From assembly GCA_015654715.1 (NCBI GenBank), contig JAATGK010000001.1:1-8456 (forward strand): a DNA stretch of 8,456 bases, given 5' to 3'. Of the stretch, positions 7,301 to 8,456 are shown one piece after another. The translations under genes were made by a program, and so were the position numbers. How positions within the stretch are numbered: position 1 is the first letter of the stretch; the number at the start of each line of letters is the position of its first letter. The DNA is from Alphaproteobacteria bacterium (GTDB lineage: Bacteria; Pseudomonadota; Alphaproteobacteria; Micropepsales; Micropepsaceae). The notes under the pieces are model-generated. The model saw nothing but the letters and a program-made list of their open reading frames with translations. It was not told the DNA's origin and searched no databases.

Positions 7301-7429
7301 CGGCTTTGCGCCAGATGGTCCGCCTGCGAATGTTTAAGCGACGCCATGAGGACGCATCTGCGCCGTTACAATTCGTGTTATTGTCGGCGTCCGGTGGTGG
7401 AGCGGATCGCGTAGAAGGAACAACTCACC

Positions 7430-8086
7430 ATGGTAACCAGGCGCACGTTCTTTTTTTCGCTCGTCGGAATCGTGGCGGCAACGCCGGTTTGGGCTGCTGA
7501 CCCGGCGCCCGCAGCGGACAAGACCGCCGAAGAGCCGACGATCAAGCTGATCAAAAGCAAGCCCCCGGTGCTTGATTTCGGCGACGGCGTGAAAGTGCCG
7601 TGTACGAAAGACGCGTTCCTGACACTTTGGGAAAGTCCCACCTATTGGCTGACCTTCGGCGCCGGCATGTCTCCCCAATCCGCCCGCTCAAAAGGCGTGG
7701 CCATGGACTTCGCCGTTGCAAGCATGAAGCTGCTTCTGGTGACGCTCGCTTTCGCGCCTGATCGGCTTGAGAAGGTCGAGGGCAATGGCTGGCGGTTGAA
7801 TGCGAAGGTCGCGAACGACTATGTGCGAGGCGAGATCGAGTTGCCCGGCAAACCGTCCCCGCCGGTGACGGATGCGTCGCTTGGTTTCGGCAATTCCGAT
7901 TCTTCGCTGTTCATCGGATCGCTGCCTTCGGTCGGCCGCGGAATGTCGGGACCGGCAGAGCCCAGCATCACCGGCGTAAATCCCGCTTTGCTCGGCAAGG
8001 TCAACTCCTTCTGCATCTACGTCGTGAAGAAGTCGGACATCAGCCTCGACGACGTGCGCAAACGCACCCAGCTCGAGAAGAATTAA
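7430..8086 (+). CDS. Exported protein of unknown function with Tat-like signal peptide
   Basis: A 218-residue protein I do not recognise. Residues 1-22 look like a signal peptide: TRRTFFF at 3-9 fits the twin-arginine pattern (S/T-R-R-x-F), a hydrophobic stretch follows to about 20, and VWA-A offers a signal peptidase I site. An Ala/Pro/Glu-rich linker (about 23-36) precedes a compact mixed region with no further membrane segment, two cysteines (58 and 195), and a charged C-terminal tail. A periplasmic location is therefore likely; Tat export would imply folding or cofactor loading before export, but Sec export is not excluded. Start ATG 7430 has AAGGAA at 7415-7420, 9 bases upstream. It is separated from the autotransporter by 254 bases and a likely terminator, so it is probably its own transcription unit. 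Confidence 0.8.
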   Translation: MVTRRTFFFSLVGIVAATPVWAADPAPAADKTAEEPTIKLIKSKPPVLDFGDGVKVPCTKDAFLTLWESPTYWLTFGAGMSPQSARSKGVAMDFAVASMKLLLVTLAFAPDRLEKVEGNGWRLNAKVANDYVRGEIELPGKPSPPVTDASLGFGNSDSSLFIGSLPSVGRGMSGPAEPSITGVNPALLGKVNSFCIYVVKKSDISLDDVRKRTQLEKN

Positions 8087-8100
8087 CCGCCAGCACGGGC

Positions 8101-8256
8101 GAGTTGTTGTCGTCCGTCGATGTTACCATTCCGCTCGATTACAACACGGCGCCGCTCTTCGATCGTCCGCGGCAAACCAGCATGAATGGCATGTTTGCGC
8201 CGTTCGAACGGCTTGATCGCTTTGAGCAGCACGTGCGGCAATCGGTGGTCAACTAA
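8101..8256 (+). pseudogene. Gene-like tail without a clear start (possible gene remnant)
   Basis: The frame ending in TAA at 8254-8256 reads as 51 protein-like residues with normal codon use (about three quarters of third positions are G or C) and ordinary protein composition, including an aromatic and charged stretch near the end (FERLDRFEQHV). No good start exists: the two TTGs at 8104 and 8107 lack a convincing ribosome binding site, and the first ATG (8182) leaves only about 24 residues. It may be the 3' end of a gene whose 5' part was deleted, or a small gene with a non-standard start. The parent family is not recognised. It converges on the AraC-family gene. Confidence 0.35.
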
Positions 8257-8306
8257 ACGGACCCTCCGGCCGGCCTACGCTACGCCGCTTCGGATGGCTG
8301 ACGCGC

Positions 8307-8456
8307 TTATCCGATCGCGGCCGTTTCGTCGGCACTGGCGCCGCGCAGCCGCTGGGCATCGCGGGCTGGCGGAATGCCGAACAGGCGGGAATATTCGCGG
8401 CTGAACTGCGACGGGCTTTCGTAGCCGACGGCGAAAGCGGTGCGGGCGGCGTCGTG
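8307..8456 (-). CDS. AraC-family transcriptional regulator, C-terminal end (partial, runs off the window)
   Basis: The minus strand entering at the right edge encodes 49 residues and a TAA stop at 8307-8309. The fragment includes [20 protein letters not shown], the signature of the second helix-turn-helix of AraC/XylS regulators (G-Y-x-S-x-x-x-F-x-R-x-[FY]-[KR]-x-x-[FY]-G-x-x-P), followed by a short polar tail. The protein would bind DNA and usually activates a nearby or divergent gene in response to a small ligand; the sensing domain and its likely target lie outside the window. The [12 protein letters not shown] wording is common in the subgroup of AraC regulators found beside oxidoreductase genes, but the ligand cannot be told from this end. 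Confidence 0.9.
   Translation of the reverse strand, partial: HDAARTAFAVGYESPSQFSREYSRLFGIPPARDAQRLRGASADETAAIG

Noticed and set aside
7180..7500. 106-codon plus-strand frame over the intergenic region
   Set aside because: It runs through three hairpins and the start of the 7430 gene, has no ribosome binding site, and its protein is unlike any coding pattern.
8186..8404. 72-codon plus-strand frame at the right end
   Set aside because: It overlaps the clearly recognisable AraC-family end on the other strand and gives an Arg-rich shadow protein.

Overview
This 8.5 kb window looks like chromosomal DNA of a fairly GC-rich alphaproteobacterium. I infer this from the third-position GC bias, a FecR-type regulator beside a TonB-dependent receptor of the Xanthomonas/Caulobacter type, and an autotransporter. 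A Caulobacterales/Rhizomicrobium-like or sphingomonad-like host would fit, but genus cannot be settled from sequence alone. There are no rRNA or tRNA genes, insertion sequences, CRISPR arrays or phage genes.

Layout. At 100-1083 (+) is a FecR-family anti-sigma/sigma-regulator. Its partner ECF sigma factor is presumably just upstream, outside the window. After 85 bases comes one long reading frame, 1169-4843 (+). It starts with a signal peptide and an STN signalling domain, then continues in frame through a second Shine-Dalgarno, ATG and signal peptide (1491-1591) into a complete TonB-dependent receptor. A 61-base gap with a hairpin leads to 4905-7175 (+), a classical autotransporter with signal peptide, beta-helical passenger and C-terminal beta-barrel. 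The intergenic stretch 7176-7429 is full of strong inverted repeats, one of which is a likely terminator. At 7430-8086 (+) is an unrecognised exported protein with a Tat-like signal. Then follow a short gene-like tail without a clear start (8101-8256, +) and, running in from the right edge on the minus strand, the last 49 codons of an AraC-family regulator (8307-8456).

How the genes may work together. FecR, the STN domain and the receptor are the parts of a cell-surface signalling system. Ligand binding at the outer-membrane receptor is passed by the periplasmic STN domain to FecR, which releases or activates an ECF sigma factor that transcribes the receptor operon. The receptor's subfamily is most often linked to uptake of carbohydrates or other large nutrients rather than only iron. 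The unusual points are that the STN domain looks like a separate module fused in frame ahead of a fully equipped receptor gene, and that the next gene is an autotransporter rather than an enzyme or transporter. The autotransporter passenger could act as a surface ligand-capture partner for the receptor. That is inference; the sequence shows only the gene order, spacing and domain content.
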